NCBI GenBank assembly: GCA_033763835.1
Contig: JANRJS010000021.1
Span: 124,001-188,000 of the forward strand
DNA length: 64,000 nucleotides
Reading direction: 5' to 3'
Source of the DNA: JAPKYZ01 sp033763835
Lineage (GTDB): Bacteria; Acidobacteriota; Terriglobia; Bryobacterales; Bryobacteraceae
This document shows, piece by piece, positions 51,241 through 60,397 of this stretch. The translations under genes and the position numbers were made by a program. The notes beneath the pieces are model-generated. The model was given only the letters and a program-made list of their open reading frames with translations, was not told the DNA's origin and did no database searches. Numbering within the stretch: position 1 is the first letter of the stretch; each line of letters begins with the position of its first letter.

Positions 51241-54197
51241 TCGATCACCCTCATCGAAAACGACGTCCCGCCGCCGCCTTGCCGGATTTCAAGGGGAACG
51301 TTCATCCCCACCGGCGACGACCTCGAGACGATGGCGTTGATCTGATAAACGCCCGCCGTACCCGGCGCGAGTCCGGCGAAGGCGAGCGGCAATTCCACGC
51401 CGCCCAGCGACACGGTGGGCGGGAAATCGACAACGGAGAGCGGGTCGGCCGGAGCGGGCTGCCCCGCTTCGACGGCGGGCGATGTACGGCCCATGCCGGT
51501 GAGGTAGATCACGATCGAGTCGCCGCGCTTCAATGGATTCGATCCGGTGGCCAAACCGCCGTTTCGCGCGTTGTAGATTGCGGGCGTGGGATCGGGAAGG
51601 CCATCGACGTTCAACCGGAACACACCGGGCGCGGCGGGCGCGACCGTGAGATTGAAGTTGTCGCTCACTCCTCCTGGTGTGCGTAACACCATCGTGACGT
51701 TGCCTTCCATCGTGAAAGGCAACTGCGCGTTGATCTGTGTCGGCGAAACGAAAATCATGGGCGTCGGCGCGCCATTCACGGTGAGGCAGCTTTCGCCAAG
51801 CGCCGTGGGCAGAGGCATTTCGTTGGTCGCCAAATTGATCGGACTGAGGTTAGAGCCGAGCAGCGAAACTAGCGCTCCGGGCGCGGCTCCCGAGCGTCCA
51901 TCGGCCGAGTTCACTACGCGGTCGATGCGTGGCGGCGCGGTGGAAGCGTCGTAGTCCCAGGGCAGCACCGTAAAGCCGGAGACGGTTAGCGCGATGACGG
52001 CCTTGCGGCTCGCGAGGATCGCCGTCGAGCGGCTGAACACGTTGCCCGACGCTTCGCTACCTTCGATGGGCGCTTCGGCGATCCGCGTAGGCCGGATCGT
52101 CGATCCGGTGGCCGGATCGATGCGCTCCATCACGCCCGGCGCGGTGAATCGCAAAGCGTCCGCACCCGAGAACGCAAAACCCGCCGAAGCCGATCCGCTA
52201 AATCTCCGTGTTGTGACCAACGACGAGTTGAGCCACGCGTTGCCGACCACGAACTGATCGAAGCTCGAAGCGGCATAGGCGCCCCCGAGCTTCTCCACGT
52301 CGCGGCGCGAAATCGTGAACGAATCCGTGGATGCGTTATAGAGCAGCAGATTGCCGTCGGCTTGCGCCGCAAGAATCGAACTTCCGTTCGCGCCCGCAAC
52401 CAGAGCCGTGTTGTCGTCGATCGAGTTCTCCCACGGCCCGAGCGTCGCGAATTCGCTCGCGGTGCGCGCGACAAGGTCCACCCGGTCGATCTTGTGTTTC
52501 GGCCCGGCGACGCGCGTCGCCGCGAGAATCGCCCGGCCCGAAGCGGCGATGGACCGCGGGTAATGTCCGCCGGGAAAGACGATCGGGTCCAACTTTTCGA
52601 GCGTGTCGAGATCGAAGACGCTCGCCGCCTGCGCGTTGTCGTGGCCGACGATCATGTACCGCCGGTCCATGGTAATCGCCATCTGCCAGGGCGTTTGCTG
52701 CGTGCGCAGTTCGCCGATTCTTTGGTAAGTCGATCCGTCGAAAACGAGAACCTTATTCTTATCCTGGCGCAGGATGTAGAAGCGGTCGCGCGCCGGGTCG
52801 GCGAGCAGGTCGGTGAGTTTACCCGGAACGTTCACCACCGTGCCGCGCTGATCGGGATCTTTCAGATTGATCACGAGCCGTACCGGATCGGGGATGCGCA
52901 CGCTGTCGGGCGCGGCGATCGTCACCGTCGCGGTCACGGTTCCGCTCTGCGATGGCATCGCGTTCGGATCGACCGTAACGCGAACGGTGGCCGGCGTTAC
53001 GCCCGCCGTCGTCGAGAATCGAATTCCGGGAGTCGCCGTCGAGAGCGAGAACGCCGTCGCGCGCCCGCTCAAGTCGGCGATGCGTAGTTCGCCCGACTGC
53101 ACTTTGCGGTCGCAGGAGTTCGCCCGGAAGACGACATCCTCTTCGAGCGCCGTGACGCGGCGCTCCTCGTTCAAACGCCCCACCGGCAGAAACATGACGC
53201 CCGAATCGGATACCGAGTACATCGCTTGCCCGTCGGCGCTCATCACCGAGCGGCCGGCGAGATTCTCGGGAAGCTCGATTTTTTCGATGAGTTCCAGATT
53301 GTCGCCCGCTACGACACTCAAGACCGGGGGAGGCAGCGCCGTAAGTTTGATTTCCTTACCCTCGGGGACTTGCGAATAGATTACGTTGCGCCGCCAGTCG
53401 AAGGCGTGGCTGCCGACGCTCAAAAGTCCCGCGGGGTTGATGTACTGCGCGATGTTGTTGCCCGCGCGGTTGCGCAACGTCCAACCGGTGGCGAGCAGTG
53501 TGCCGTCGAAGTTGACGCTCACCGCCCGCGGACCCATCGTGGGATCGGACGTATAGCCCAGCGCCTGCATGCGGCGGGGCAACACTTCATAGCGAAAGCG
53601 GTAAGAATCGGTCAGGCAGTAGATCCAGCGCCCGTCACCCGAAACGCCCATCGCGGCCGCGACCAGATTGGCGGGATACGATTCGCCGATCGGTTTCGGC
53701 AACACGTTGGCCACCAGATTTTCGAGAGTGCCCAACAGTTGCAGAACGCCGGTAACGGGGTCGAAGAGGAGGAACTCCTTCGAGGTGATCACCAGCGCTT
53801 GGCCGTCGATACCGAACTGTACGCCCAACGGCGGGTTCGCCATGACGAACGTCTGGCGGCCGTTGGTTGTGAGATCGATCAGCGTCAGCGCGTTCCGCGC
53901 GGCGAGCGGGGCCTCGAAGTTGCCGAAGTGCGTTACCACCAGCCAGCGGCCGTCCGGAGAAAGCGATAGCGACCCCGGTTGGGCCGCGACGTTGTACGAC
54001 GTTTGGAGCGACGCCGAACCGAGCGAGACGACATCGATCCGGTTGGCCGTGAAATTGGCGGCATAGAGCACTTGGCGCGCTTCGTCCAGCGCGATGTCGG
54101 ACACCTGTCCGCCCAACGGCACGACGCGGCCGAACGGCGCGGCGGCCGCAGGCGCCGCCGTCAACGTCAATAGGATCCATAATCGCCGCCGCGACAT
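51237..54197 (-). CDS. Exported YVTN propeller/Ig-like protein with Solibacter C-terminal domain
   Basis: 986 residues from ATG 54197 (MSRRRLWILLTLTAAPAAAA signal). Beta-propeller repeats in two parts (VSDIALDEARQVLYAANFTA near 35; LTDLLADPARDRFYILRQDK near 460), an Ig-like insert, and a C-terminal ~230-residue domain: GAAPGALVSLLGSNLSP, SPTQINAQLPF, GDSIVIYLTGMGRTSPAVEA, PGTAGVYQINAIV. That ending is the uncharacterised C-terminal domain (TIGR03437) multiplied in Solibacter. Likely secreted to the surface; first large gene of the decaheme cluster. Confidence 0.87.
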   Translation of the reverse strand: MSRRRLWILLTLTAAPAAAAPFGRVVPLGGQVSDIALDEARQVLYAANFTANRIDVVSLGSASLQTSYNVAAQPGSLSLSPDGRWLVVTHFGNFEAPLAARNALTLIDLTTNGRQTFVMANPPLGVQFGIDGQALVITSKEFLLFDPVTGVLQLLGTLENLVANVLPKPIGESYPANLVAAAMGVSGDGRWIYCLTDSYRFRYEVLPRRMQALGYTSDPTMGPRAVSVNFDGTLLATGWTLRNRAGNNIAQYINPAGLLSVGSHAFDWRRNVIYSQVPEGKEIKLTALPPPVLSVVAGDNLELIEKIELPENLAGRSVMSADGQAMYSVSDSGVMFLPVGRLNEERRVTALEEDVVFRANSCDRKVQSGELRIADLSGRATAFSLSTATPGIRFSTTAGVTPATVRVTVDPNAMPSQSGTVTATVTIAAPDSVRIPDPVRLVINLKDPDQRGTVVNVPGKLTDLLADPARDRFYILRQDKNKVLVFDGSTYQRIGELRTQQTPWQMAITMDRRYMIVGHDNAQAASVFDLDTLEKLDPIVFPGGHYPRSIAASGRAILAATRVAGPKHKIDRVDLVARTASEFATLGPWENSIDDNTALVAGANGSSILAAQADGNLLLYNASTDSFTISRRDVEKLGGAYAASSFDQFVVGNAWLNSSLVTTRRFSGSASAGFAFSGADALRFTAPGVMERIDPATGSTIRPTRIAEAPIEGSEASGNVFSRSTAILASRKAVIALTVSGFTVLPWDYDASTAPPRIDRVVNSADGRSGAAPGALVSLLGSNLSPINLATNEMPLPTALGESCLTVNGAPTPMIFVSPTQINAQLPFTMEGNVTMVLRTPGGVSDNFNLTVAPAAPGVFRLNVDGLPDPTPAIYNARNGGLATGSNPLKRGDSIVIYLTGMGRTSPAVEAGQPAPADPLSVVDFPPTVSLGGVELPLAFAGLAPGTAGVYQINAIVSRSSPVGMNVPLEIRQGGGGTSFSMRVIE

Positions 54198-54236
54198 TTT
54201 CCGAGTCACTCCCGCTCCGTGCCGTTCAATTGCGTC

Positions 54237-54332
54237 CTATTCGTCGGCGTTCTTTTTGCGGCGCAGCACGATCAGACCCAGCAGCACTACCGCGATCGCG
54301 GCGCACACAATGCGAATCATCGAAACGTCCAT
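54237..54332 (-). CDS. 31-residue single-pass membrane peptide
   Basis: ATG 54332 preceded by AAGGAG at ideal spacing. The product is MDVSMIRIVCAAIAVVLLGL followed by IVLRRKKNADE: one membrane segment with a positively charged end, so probably cytoplasmic C-terminus. It resembles an isolated surface-anchor tail (hydrophobic stretch + RRKK) without a sorting motif. Ends 40 bases before the propeller gene on the same strand and may be its leader gene. No known family. Confidence 0.6.
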   Translation of the reverse strand: MDVSMIRIVCAAIAVVLLGLIVLRRKKNADE

Positions 54333-54436
54333 GTCGAGTCTCCTTAGTGAGCCGGGCTTTTCGGAGCGCCCGCTCACAACCGCTTATCGGTCGAATTCGC
54401 GGGAAGAGTTAGCGATTCCCATGTCGTTCGTCGCCG

Positions 54437-54487
54437 GTTGGTCTTCCCATGTTGTTCATCGTTGTTGGTCTTCACATGTTGTTCATC
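54437..54487. repeat. Short tandem duplication at the tadC 3' end
   Basis: Two 24-base copies (54437-54460 and 54464-54487) differing at one base, period 27. The right copy contains the last tadC codons and its TGA; the left one lies past the stop. Looks like a recent local duplication. Confidence 0.75.
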
Positions 54488-55392
54488 ATCGGCAGCAGAT
54501 CGCGGATGATCCGCACGATCACCGGCCCCACCGTAACGACGAACAACGACGGAAGTATGCAGAAGAAGATCGGGAACACGAGCTTTACGCCGAGTTTCGC
54601 CGCCTTCTCTTCGGCGATCTGACGCGCCTGCACGCGCATGTACTCGGAATGTCCGCGCAAACTCTGCGCGATGCCGGTGCCGAAACGGTCCGCCTGGATC
54701 AGTACGGCGACCAGCTTTTTCAGATCGTCCACCGCCGAGCGGTCCGCCAAATTGCGCAACGCCTCCATACGGCGCTTACCGGCTTTGAGCTCGAGGTTCA
54801 CCATCATGAATTCCTCGGCGATGTCGGGGTAAGCGTGCTGCAGTTCGTTTGCCACCTGCATGATGGCTTGATCGAGACCGAGCCCCGATTCGACGCTGAT
54901 GACCATCAAATCGAGGGCGTTGGCCAACCCGCGCTGGATGTTTTTCTGGCGGCGGCCGCTCAGGATTTTGACGTACTCGTTGGGGCCGAAGAACCCCGCC
55001 GCGAACGCCGCGCCGACGGCCAGCACCTTGTTCTCGACCGCCGCCTCCGTCCCGGAAACCGCGAATGCCATCGCCGCCGGAGCCGCGATTCCGCATAGCA
55101 GTTTCGCGCCATAGAGAATCTTCAGCGCGTCCGGATGCCGGATGCCCGCGCGCATCATTCGCTTACGCATGATGGACGCGTTGGCGGGCGAGGCGGGCAG
55201 CACGGAGCCCATCTTGCTCAGCAGGTCGTGCAGGACAAGACTGGGATGCCGGGGCTTCTCGATCGCCGCTTCCACCCCCGCGCCTGTAACGCGGTCGAGC
55301 GCTCGATTGGGTTCCACCCAAAGCTTTTTGCCGATCAGCGCGCCCACGCCCGCGACGAGAACGAAGAGTATTGCCGTTAGCCCCAGCGTCAA
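54472..55392 (-). CDS. tadC: Tad pilus inner-membrane platform protein TadC
   Basis: 306 residues, type II secretion F domain. Membrane segments at the N-terminus (LTAILFVLVAGVGALIGKKL), the middle (AAVENKVLAVGAAFAAGFFG) and the C-terminus (FPIFFCILPSLFVVTVGPVI). Core: ALDLMVISVESGLGLDQAIM and EFMMVNLELKAGKRRMEALR. Forms the assembly platform with TadB. Last gene of the Tad operon, followed by a short duplicated tail. Confidence 0.9.
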   Translation of the reverse strand: MTLGLTAILFVLVAGVGALIGKKLWVEPNRALDRVTGAGVEAAIEKPRHPSLVLHDLLSKMGSVLPASPANASIMRKRMMRAGIRHPDALKILYGAKLLCGIAAPAAMAFAVSGTEAAVENKVLAVGAAFAAGFFGPNEYVKILSGRRQKNIQRGLANALDLMVISVESGLGLDQAIMQVANELQHAYPDIAEEFMMVNLELKAGKRRMEALRNLADRSAVDDLKKLVAVLIQADRFGTGIAQSLRGHSEYMRVQARQIAEEKAAKLGVKLVFPIFFCILPSLFVVTVGPVIVRIIRDLLPMMNNM

Positions 55393-55393
55393 G

Positions 55394-56377
55394 TCACACC
55401 TCGATTTTCACGATCTGGTTGATGATGATGTAGCCCAGAATTTGCAGGCCGATCGCCGCGCCCGCCATATATTGGCCGGTTTCGTCGTCGAAGAAAAACT
55501 TGATGTACTCGGGATTCACCCAGAACATCAGCGCGCCGACGACGCACGGAATCAAGCTGAGTGCGGTGCCCGTCATGCGCCCGTGCGCGGAAATCGCCTT
55601 GATCTTGCCGCGCAATTTGAAACGTTCGCGGATCACATAGGCCAGCTTGTCGAGAATCTCGGCGAGGTTGCCGCCCGTGCGCTTCTGCAGCAGCACCGCC
55701 GAGATGAAGAACTGTAAGTCGAGCGAGGGAATCCGCGTGCCCAGCTTCTGCAGCGCCGAATCGAGCGGCAATCCTAAGTTGTGTTCGTCGAAGGCGCGCT
55801 TGAACTCGCCGCCCAACGGGTCCTCGAACTCCTTGTGAACCATTTCGAGCGACGCCGAGAAGCCATGCCCCGCGCGCATCGACCGCGCCACGAACTCGAG
55901 CGATTCCGGGAACTGCTCCTCGAACTTGCCAAGCCGCTTCTTGCGCAACCGCATGACATGCATCACCGGTAACGCCGCGCCCGCCGCGCCGAGGGCGAGG
56001 TTCACCAGAATCCGGTTGCCCGGGATCGCCTGCCAGCCGATCGTGAATCCCAGCAAAAACAGACCCAGGGAGGCGTGCGCCAAACGCGCGGGCTTCCACT
56101 TGAGCCCCGCCTGCTCGAGCAGTTGTTCGAGCTTCTCGACGAGCCGGTAGCGCTGCAGGATACGCAGCACGATGCGCCCGGTTTCCCGGTCCTCGGCGGC
56201 GATTAGCGCTTGTCCGCCTTTCGCCTTGCCTTTTTTCTTGGACGACTTCCCGCCGGTATCGGTAAGGCGAGTCTTGATCTCCTTCGCGTCGGCGGAACGC
56301 AGATACTTCGTCGCGGCCCACCAGCCGATGAGCGCCAAGACCCAGACGCCGACCGCGATCAAAACGTAGGTGACCAC
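55394..56377 (-). CDS. tadB: Tad pilus inner-membrane platform protein TadB
   Basis: 327 residues. N-terminal membrane segment (VTYVLIAVGVWVLALIGWWA), a linker region rich in Lys/Arg, then the T2SSF domain: FPESLEFVARSMRAGHGFSA, EFKRAFDEHNLGLPLDSALQ, LQFFISAVLLQKRTGGNLAE. C-terminal membrane helices. One base before tadC. Confidence 0.9.
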   Translation of the reverse strand: MVTYVLIAVGVWVLALIGWWAATKYLRSADAKEIKTRLTDTGGKSSKKKGKAKGGQALIAAEDRETGRIVLRILQRYRLVEKLEQLLEQAGLKWKPARLAHASLGLFLLGFTIGWQAIPGNRILVNLALGAAGAALPVMHVMRLRKKRLGKFEEQFPESLEFVARSMRAGHGFSASLEMVHKEFEDPLGGEFKRAFDEHNLGLPLDSALQKLGTRIPSLDLQFFISAVLLQKRTGGNLAEILDKLAYVIRERFKLRGKIKAISAHGRMTGTALSLIPCVVGALMFWVNPEYIKFFFDDETGQYMAGAAIGLQILGYIIINQIVKIEV

Positions 56378-56389
56378 CGGTGGCGCTCC

Positions 56390-57742
56390 TTAGATTTCCA
56401 GCGTCTCGTCGAAGATCGACGCGGGCAGTTCGATCCCGGCCGCCTGCAGCTTCTCGTAAAACTTCGGCCGGATGCCCGTCGCGGCGAAGCGCCCCAACAC
56501 CTTCCCGTTTTCGTCGAGCCCGCGCTTTTCGAATACGAACAAATCCTGTAGCGTGACGATTTCGCCTTCCATGCCGGTCACTTCGGTGATCGACATCACG
56601 CGGCGGGAACCGTCGGTGAGCCGCGCGGCCTGCACGAACAGGTGCACGGCGCTTGAAATCTGCTGCCGGATCGCCGTCGGTTTCATATTCGAATTGGCGA
56701 GCGACACCATCACTTCGAGGCGCGACACTCCGTCGCGCGGCGTGTTGGCGTGGATCGTCGTCAAGCTGCCGTCGTGGCCGGTGTTCATGGCCTGCAACAT
56801 GTCGAGCGCCTCTTCGCCGCGGACTTCGCCGACCACGATGCGGTCCGGCCGCATACGCAAGCTGTTCACCAGCAGTTCCCGCTGGCGGATCGCGCCGTGA
56901 CCTTCGAGATTGGCGGGACGGGTTTCTAGACGCGCCACATGCGGCTGCTTCAACTGCAATTCCGCCGCGTCCTCGATGGTGACGATCCGCTCGCGCGGCG
57001 CGATGAATCCCGAAAGCGCGTTGAGCAGCGTCGTCTTACCGGCGCCCGTTCCTCCCAGGATGATGATGTTCAGGTGCGCCTTCACCGCCGATTCGAGAAT
57101 CTGTTTCATCCCGGCGGTGAGCGCTTTTTTCTCCACCAGATCGTCGAGCGTGAGCTTGTCCTTCGAAAACTTACGAATCGAGAGCAGCGGCCCGTCGACG
57201 GCGAGCGGCGGAATGACGGCGTTGACGCGCGATCCGTCGAGCAGGCGGGCGTCGACCATGGGGTTCGATTCGTCGATCCGCCGCCCCACCTGGCTGACGA
57301 TCTTGTCGATGATCCGCAACAGGTGCGGCGTATCGCGGAACTGGATGGGCGTCAATTCGAGCAAACCTTTGCGTTCCACGTACACCTGCTTGGCGGTGTT
57401 GACCAGAATGTCCGATACGGTCGGGTCCTTGAGCAGTGTTTCGAGCGGCCCGAGCCCGAAGACTTCGTCGAGCACCTCGTCGGCGAGCTGCTGCTTTTCC
57501 GCCGCGCTCAGTAATGTCGGTTCGGCGTCGAGCAGGGCCATCAGCGCTTGCCGCACTTCGCCGCGCACGCGCTGGTTATCGATCGTCGCCAACGCTTCGA
57601 GGTTGATCTTGTCGAGCAGCTTGCGGTGCAGCGTGAACTTCAGTTCTTGATGTTCCGGACGCGCCGCGCCCGGGGCCTTGAGCGGCATGGGCGGCGGCAT
57701 CGTTCCGGGTATGGCGCCTGGGATGGGGATTTGCAGATTCAC
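56390..57742 (-). CDS. cpaF: Tad pilus assembly ATPase CpaF/TadA
   Basis: 450 residues, secretion NTPase. Proline-rich N-terminus, then the N-terminal regulatory domain (LADEVLDEVFGLGPLETLLK), Walker A GGTGAGKT (230-237), Asp box and Walker B (MRPDRIVVGEVRGEEALDML), His box (NTGHDGSLTTIHANTPRDGV). Hexameric cytoplasmic motor that powers Flp pilus assembly. Confidence 0.94.
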   Translation of the reverse strand: MNLQIPIPGAIPGTMPPPMPLKAPGAARPEHQELKFTLHRKLLDKINLEALATIDNQRVRGEVRQALMALLDAEPTLLSAAEKQQLADEVLDEVFGLGPLETLLKDPTVSDILVNTAKQVYVERKGLLELTPIQFRDTPHLLRIIDKIVSQVGRRIDESNPMVDARLLDGSRVNAVIPPLAVDGPLLSIRKFSKDKLTLDDLVEKKALTAGMKQILESAVKAHLNIIILGGTGAGKTTLLNALSGFIAPRERIVTIEDAAELQLKQPHVARLETRPANLEGHGAIRQRELLVNSLRMRPDRIVVGEVRGEEALDMLQAMNTGHDGSLTTIHANTPRDGVSRLEVMVSLANSNMKPTAIRQQISSAVHLFVQAARLTDGSRRVMSITEVTGMEGEIVTLQDLFVFEKRGLDENGKVLGRFAATGIRPKFYEKLQAAGIELPASIFDETLEI

Positions 57743-57767
57743 GATTCCTCCGGTTTGTGATGGTTCG

Positions 57768-58913
57768 TTACGCGGCGGGCGCGAACTGGCGCTCCGCCGT
57801 TTCGGCGGCGATGGCTTGCATCCGATTCACCAGCGTTTGGATGGCCTTGCCGAAATCGTTGTCCTTCGCTCCCGGCGATTCTTTGGGCACCGAAGCTTCG
57901 ACCGGTCCCGAGAGCACTTTCACCAGATCGGCGGTGGAGAGTCCGTCGCGCTTACCCACGCCGTTCACGACCACACGCGTCGCCGTGCGAGAGATGCCCG
58001 AGCCCGCAAGCAGCGTAAGCGCGCGCCGCGCGTGATGCAGGCCGGCCAGATCGCTGGAAGTTACGAGAAAGTATGCGTCGGATTCCGCGATGGCCAGCAA
58101 GCTCATCCGGTCGAAAATCGCCGGTAGATCGACAATCACCCAATCGAAACTTTGCCGCGCGGCCTCGAACGCCTCGCTCAAGCGCATCAGGTTCGGGCAC
58201 TCGCCGGGGGCGCGTAGCGGCGCGGGCAGCAACTCTAAGCTCGCCGCCCCTTCGATCCGCAGCGTCCGCCGCTGCCAGCTTTGGCCCGCCTCGCCGTTCA
58301 GTACGGCGGCGAGCGATAGATTCTCGCGCGATTCGGGGGCGGCGCCGGCGGCTTCGGCCAAGGTGCCTCCCTCGACGTCGCCGTCGATTAGGAGTATGCG
58401 TCCCGCCCCGCGCCGTTCGAGTTCCATCGCCGCCTCCCAAGCCAAGCGCGACGCGCCCGCGCCCGGTTTGGCGCTTGCGAAACAGGCCAGCTTCCCGCGC
58501 GTCCGCTCTTCCCGCTCCACCGGTTTTCGAAGGCGACGTACGCGGTTTGCGGCCTCGTTTTGGATGGCCGGATCGAAGGGCGGAAACAGAAACTCGCACG
58601 CCCCGCGCCGCAGGCTGCGCAGAATCACATCGGGATCGTTGTCCGTGTGCAACCCGATCACCGGCGTGTTGGGGCGCGTGCGCAGGACGTAATCGATCAG
58701 CTCGCCCGCCCGCTCCGGGTTGGTCGAGAGGTCGAGCAGAACGACATGCGGCTCCAATTGCCGCAACCGCATTTCGAGCGCTTGTTCTTCGGGGTAGTTC
58801 TTCAGATCGGCGAGCACCTGAAACGCACGGACGCCGGGCACTGTGCGGAGAAACTCGTCCGCCAAACCCCGCGCCGGGCAAATCAATAGCGCTTCGAGAT
58901 CGAAGTCGGCCAC
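57768..58913 (-). CDS. cpaE: Tad pilus localisation protein CpaE/TadZ
   Basis: 381 residues: N-terminal receiver-like domain (residues 10-120, LEPHVVLLDLSTNPERAGEL, VIGLHTDNDPDVILRSLRRG) and C-terminal ParA/MinD-like ATPase with a deviant Walker A (SAKPGAGASRLAWEAAMELE), ILLIDGDVEGGTLAE and DWVIVDLPAIFDRM. The P-loop reads KPGAGAS rather than KGGxGKT. Positions the pilus machine in the cell. Confidence 0.88.
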   Translation of the reverse strand: MADFDLEALLICPARGLADEFLRTVPGVRAFQVLADLKNYPEEQALEMRLRQLEPHVVLLDLSTNPERAGELIDYVLRTRPNTPVIGLHTDNDPDVILRSLRRGACEFLFPPFDPAIQNEAANRVRRLRKPVEREERTRGKLACFASAKPGAGASRLAWEAAMELERRGAGRILLIDGDVEGGTLAEAAGAAPESRENLSLAAVLNGEAGQSWQRRTLRIEGAASLELLPAPLRAPGECPNLMRLSEAFEAARQSFDWVIVDLPAIFDRMSLLAIAESDAYFLVTSSDLAGLHHARRALTLLAGSGISRTATRVVVNGVGKRDGLSTADLVKVLSGPVEASVPKESPGAKDNDFGKAIQTLVNRMQAIAAETAERQFAPAA

Positions 58914-58915
58914 CG

Positions 58916-60397
58916 CTACCGGCTCCCTCCTGGCACGGCGGTCAGTCCACTTTCGCGGCGCGGTTTTTCGGGCCTCGGCGCCGGAACTGGAGCGGGAACT
59001 GCGGTCGCAGCGGGGGCCGGTTTTGGCGAAGGCGCCGGCTTCCCTTGCGCGACGGCGGTCTTCGCGGCTTTCTTCTCTTTAGGTTTCGCCGGATCGAGCG
59101 CGATCTTCGCGGGAGTGGCGGGCGGTAGCGTTTCCTTCGGCATAACCGGTAATGGCAACGGCGCTCCCGGTTCGAGCGGATTCGCGATTTCCGGCGTCAC
59201 CAGCACTACCAGTTCCGTCTTCGCCCGGCTCTCGTTGCGGCTCTTGAAAATCGTGCCGAGCACCGGAATCGCCGCCAGCCCCGGAATGCGGGAGAGATTT
59301 TCCGTCACCCGGTCGTCGATCAAGCCGCCGATGACGAAGCTCTGCCCCTGAGCGAGTTCGATGTTGGTCTCGACGCGCCGGGTAGCCAGCGCGGGAATGG
59401 TGAAACCGGAGATGGAAACCGCGTTCGCTAAGTCGAGTGTGTTCACCTCGGGCTTGACGTAAAGCTTGATCGTGCCGTGCTCGGTGAGCGTGGGGTTGAA
59501 CGTTAAGCGCACGCCGAACTCCCGGAAGGTGATGGTGATCGCGCCCGCGTTCGCGCCGCCCTGAACAACAGGCACGGGAAACTCGCCGCCCACCAAAAAG
59601 CTCGCTTCCTTGCCGGCCGTGGTCACCAGATTCGGCTCGGCCAAGATCTGCAGCAGACCCTGATTTTGCAGGGCGCGCACGAACGTCATCAAATTCAGAT
59701 CCGGCCGGAAAGCGAAAATATTCAGCGCATCGGAGATCGTGACCTTGGTCTGCCCGTCCTCGATCGCGACCGTGGGCGGCGAGAACTGCCCTGTGGTGAC
59801 GCGCCCGATCGTATTTCCGGTTCCCGTGGGTACCAGATTCACGGCGAACGATTGTCCGGCGTTGCGATTTAACTCCGCGAACTTCACGCGAAGCAGAATC
59901 TGTTTCGCTACCGGCGGTGCGGCGATCTGCAAGTTGTTCACGACCGTCTTGGCCAACGGAGCCGCTAGGGCTGTGGCGCGGTCGGCAACCTCTTTCGACG
60001 ACACACGACCGATCAGGGTCACCTCGTCGCGCGCCGCGCGAATCTCGATCGGTTCGCCGGGAAAGGTTTCCTTCATGAGCGTGCGGATCGGTTCGACGTT
60101 ATGGTCGACGGTGACGTTGTATAGCGTGCGCCGTCCGTCGCGCGCCCATACGACCACTGTGGCCGTGCCATGCGCTTTTCCGTGCAGCAGAAACTCCTGG
60201 ACCGTCGCGCCGACGGCGTCCACCACCGCGGGATCGCTAGTGGAAATCTGCCGGATCGGCGCGGGGTAGTCGATCAGCAGGCTGCGTCCCACGGTCATCC
60301 GCAAATCGGCGATCGTCAGATCGCTCTTGTGCGCGGGAAGCGTGGGCGAAGTAGCGTCGGCGGCCGTCATGGCCGCAGCGAGAAGAAGCGCCATCAT
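58916..60397 (-). CDS. cpaC: Tad pilus outer-membrane secretin CpaC/RcpA
   Basis: 493 residues, signal peptide MMALLLAAAMTAADA. N-terminal pilus-secretin domain (LTIADLRMTVGRSLLIDYPA; HGKAHGTATVVVWARDGRRT), BON-like domain (EIRAARDEVTLIGRVSSKEV), secretin core (GVRLTFNPTLTEHGTIKLYV, RRVETNIELAQGQSFVIGGL, IPVLGTIFKSRNESRAKTEL). The last ~90 residues are a Pro/Ala/Lys-rich tail. Forms the gate in the outer membrane. Four-base overlap with cpaB. Confidence 0.93.
   Translation of the reverse strand: MMALLLAAAMTAADATSPTLPAHKSDLTIADLRMTVGRSLLIDYPAPIRQISTSDPAVVDAVGATVQEFLLHGKAHGTATVVVWARDGRRTLYNVTVDHNVEPIRTLMKETFPGEPIEIRAARDEVTLIGRVSSKEVADRATALAAPLAKTVVNNLQIAAPPVAKQILLRVKFAELNRNAGQSFAVNLVPTGTGNTIGRVTTGQFSPPTVAIEDGQTKVTISDALNIFAFRPDLNLMTFVRALQNQGLLQILAEPNLVTTAGKEASFLVGGEFPVPVVQGGANAGAITITFREFGVRLTFNPTLTEHGTIKLYVKPEVNTLDLANAVSISGFTIPALATRRVETNIELAQGQSFVIGGLIDDRVTENLSRIPGLAAIPVLGTIFKSRNESRAKTELVVLVTPEIANPLEPGAPLPLPVMPKETLPPATPAKIALDPAKPKEKKAAKTAVAQGKPAPSPKPAPAATAVPAPVPAPRPEKPRRESGLTAVPGGSR

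Noticed and set aside
54437..54487. Two repeat copies as a possible mini-CRISPR
   Set aside because: Only two adjoining copies with a three-base gap, no spacer and no cas genes; a simple duplication.
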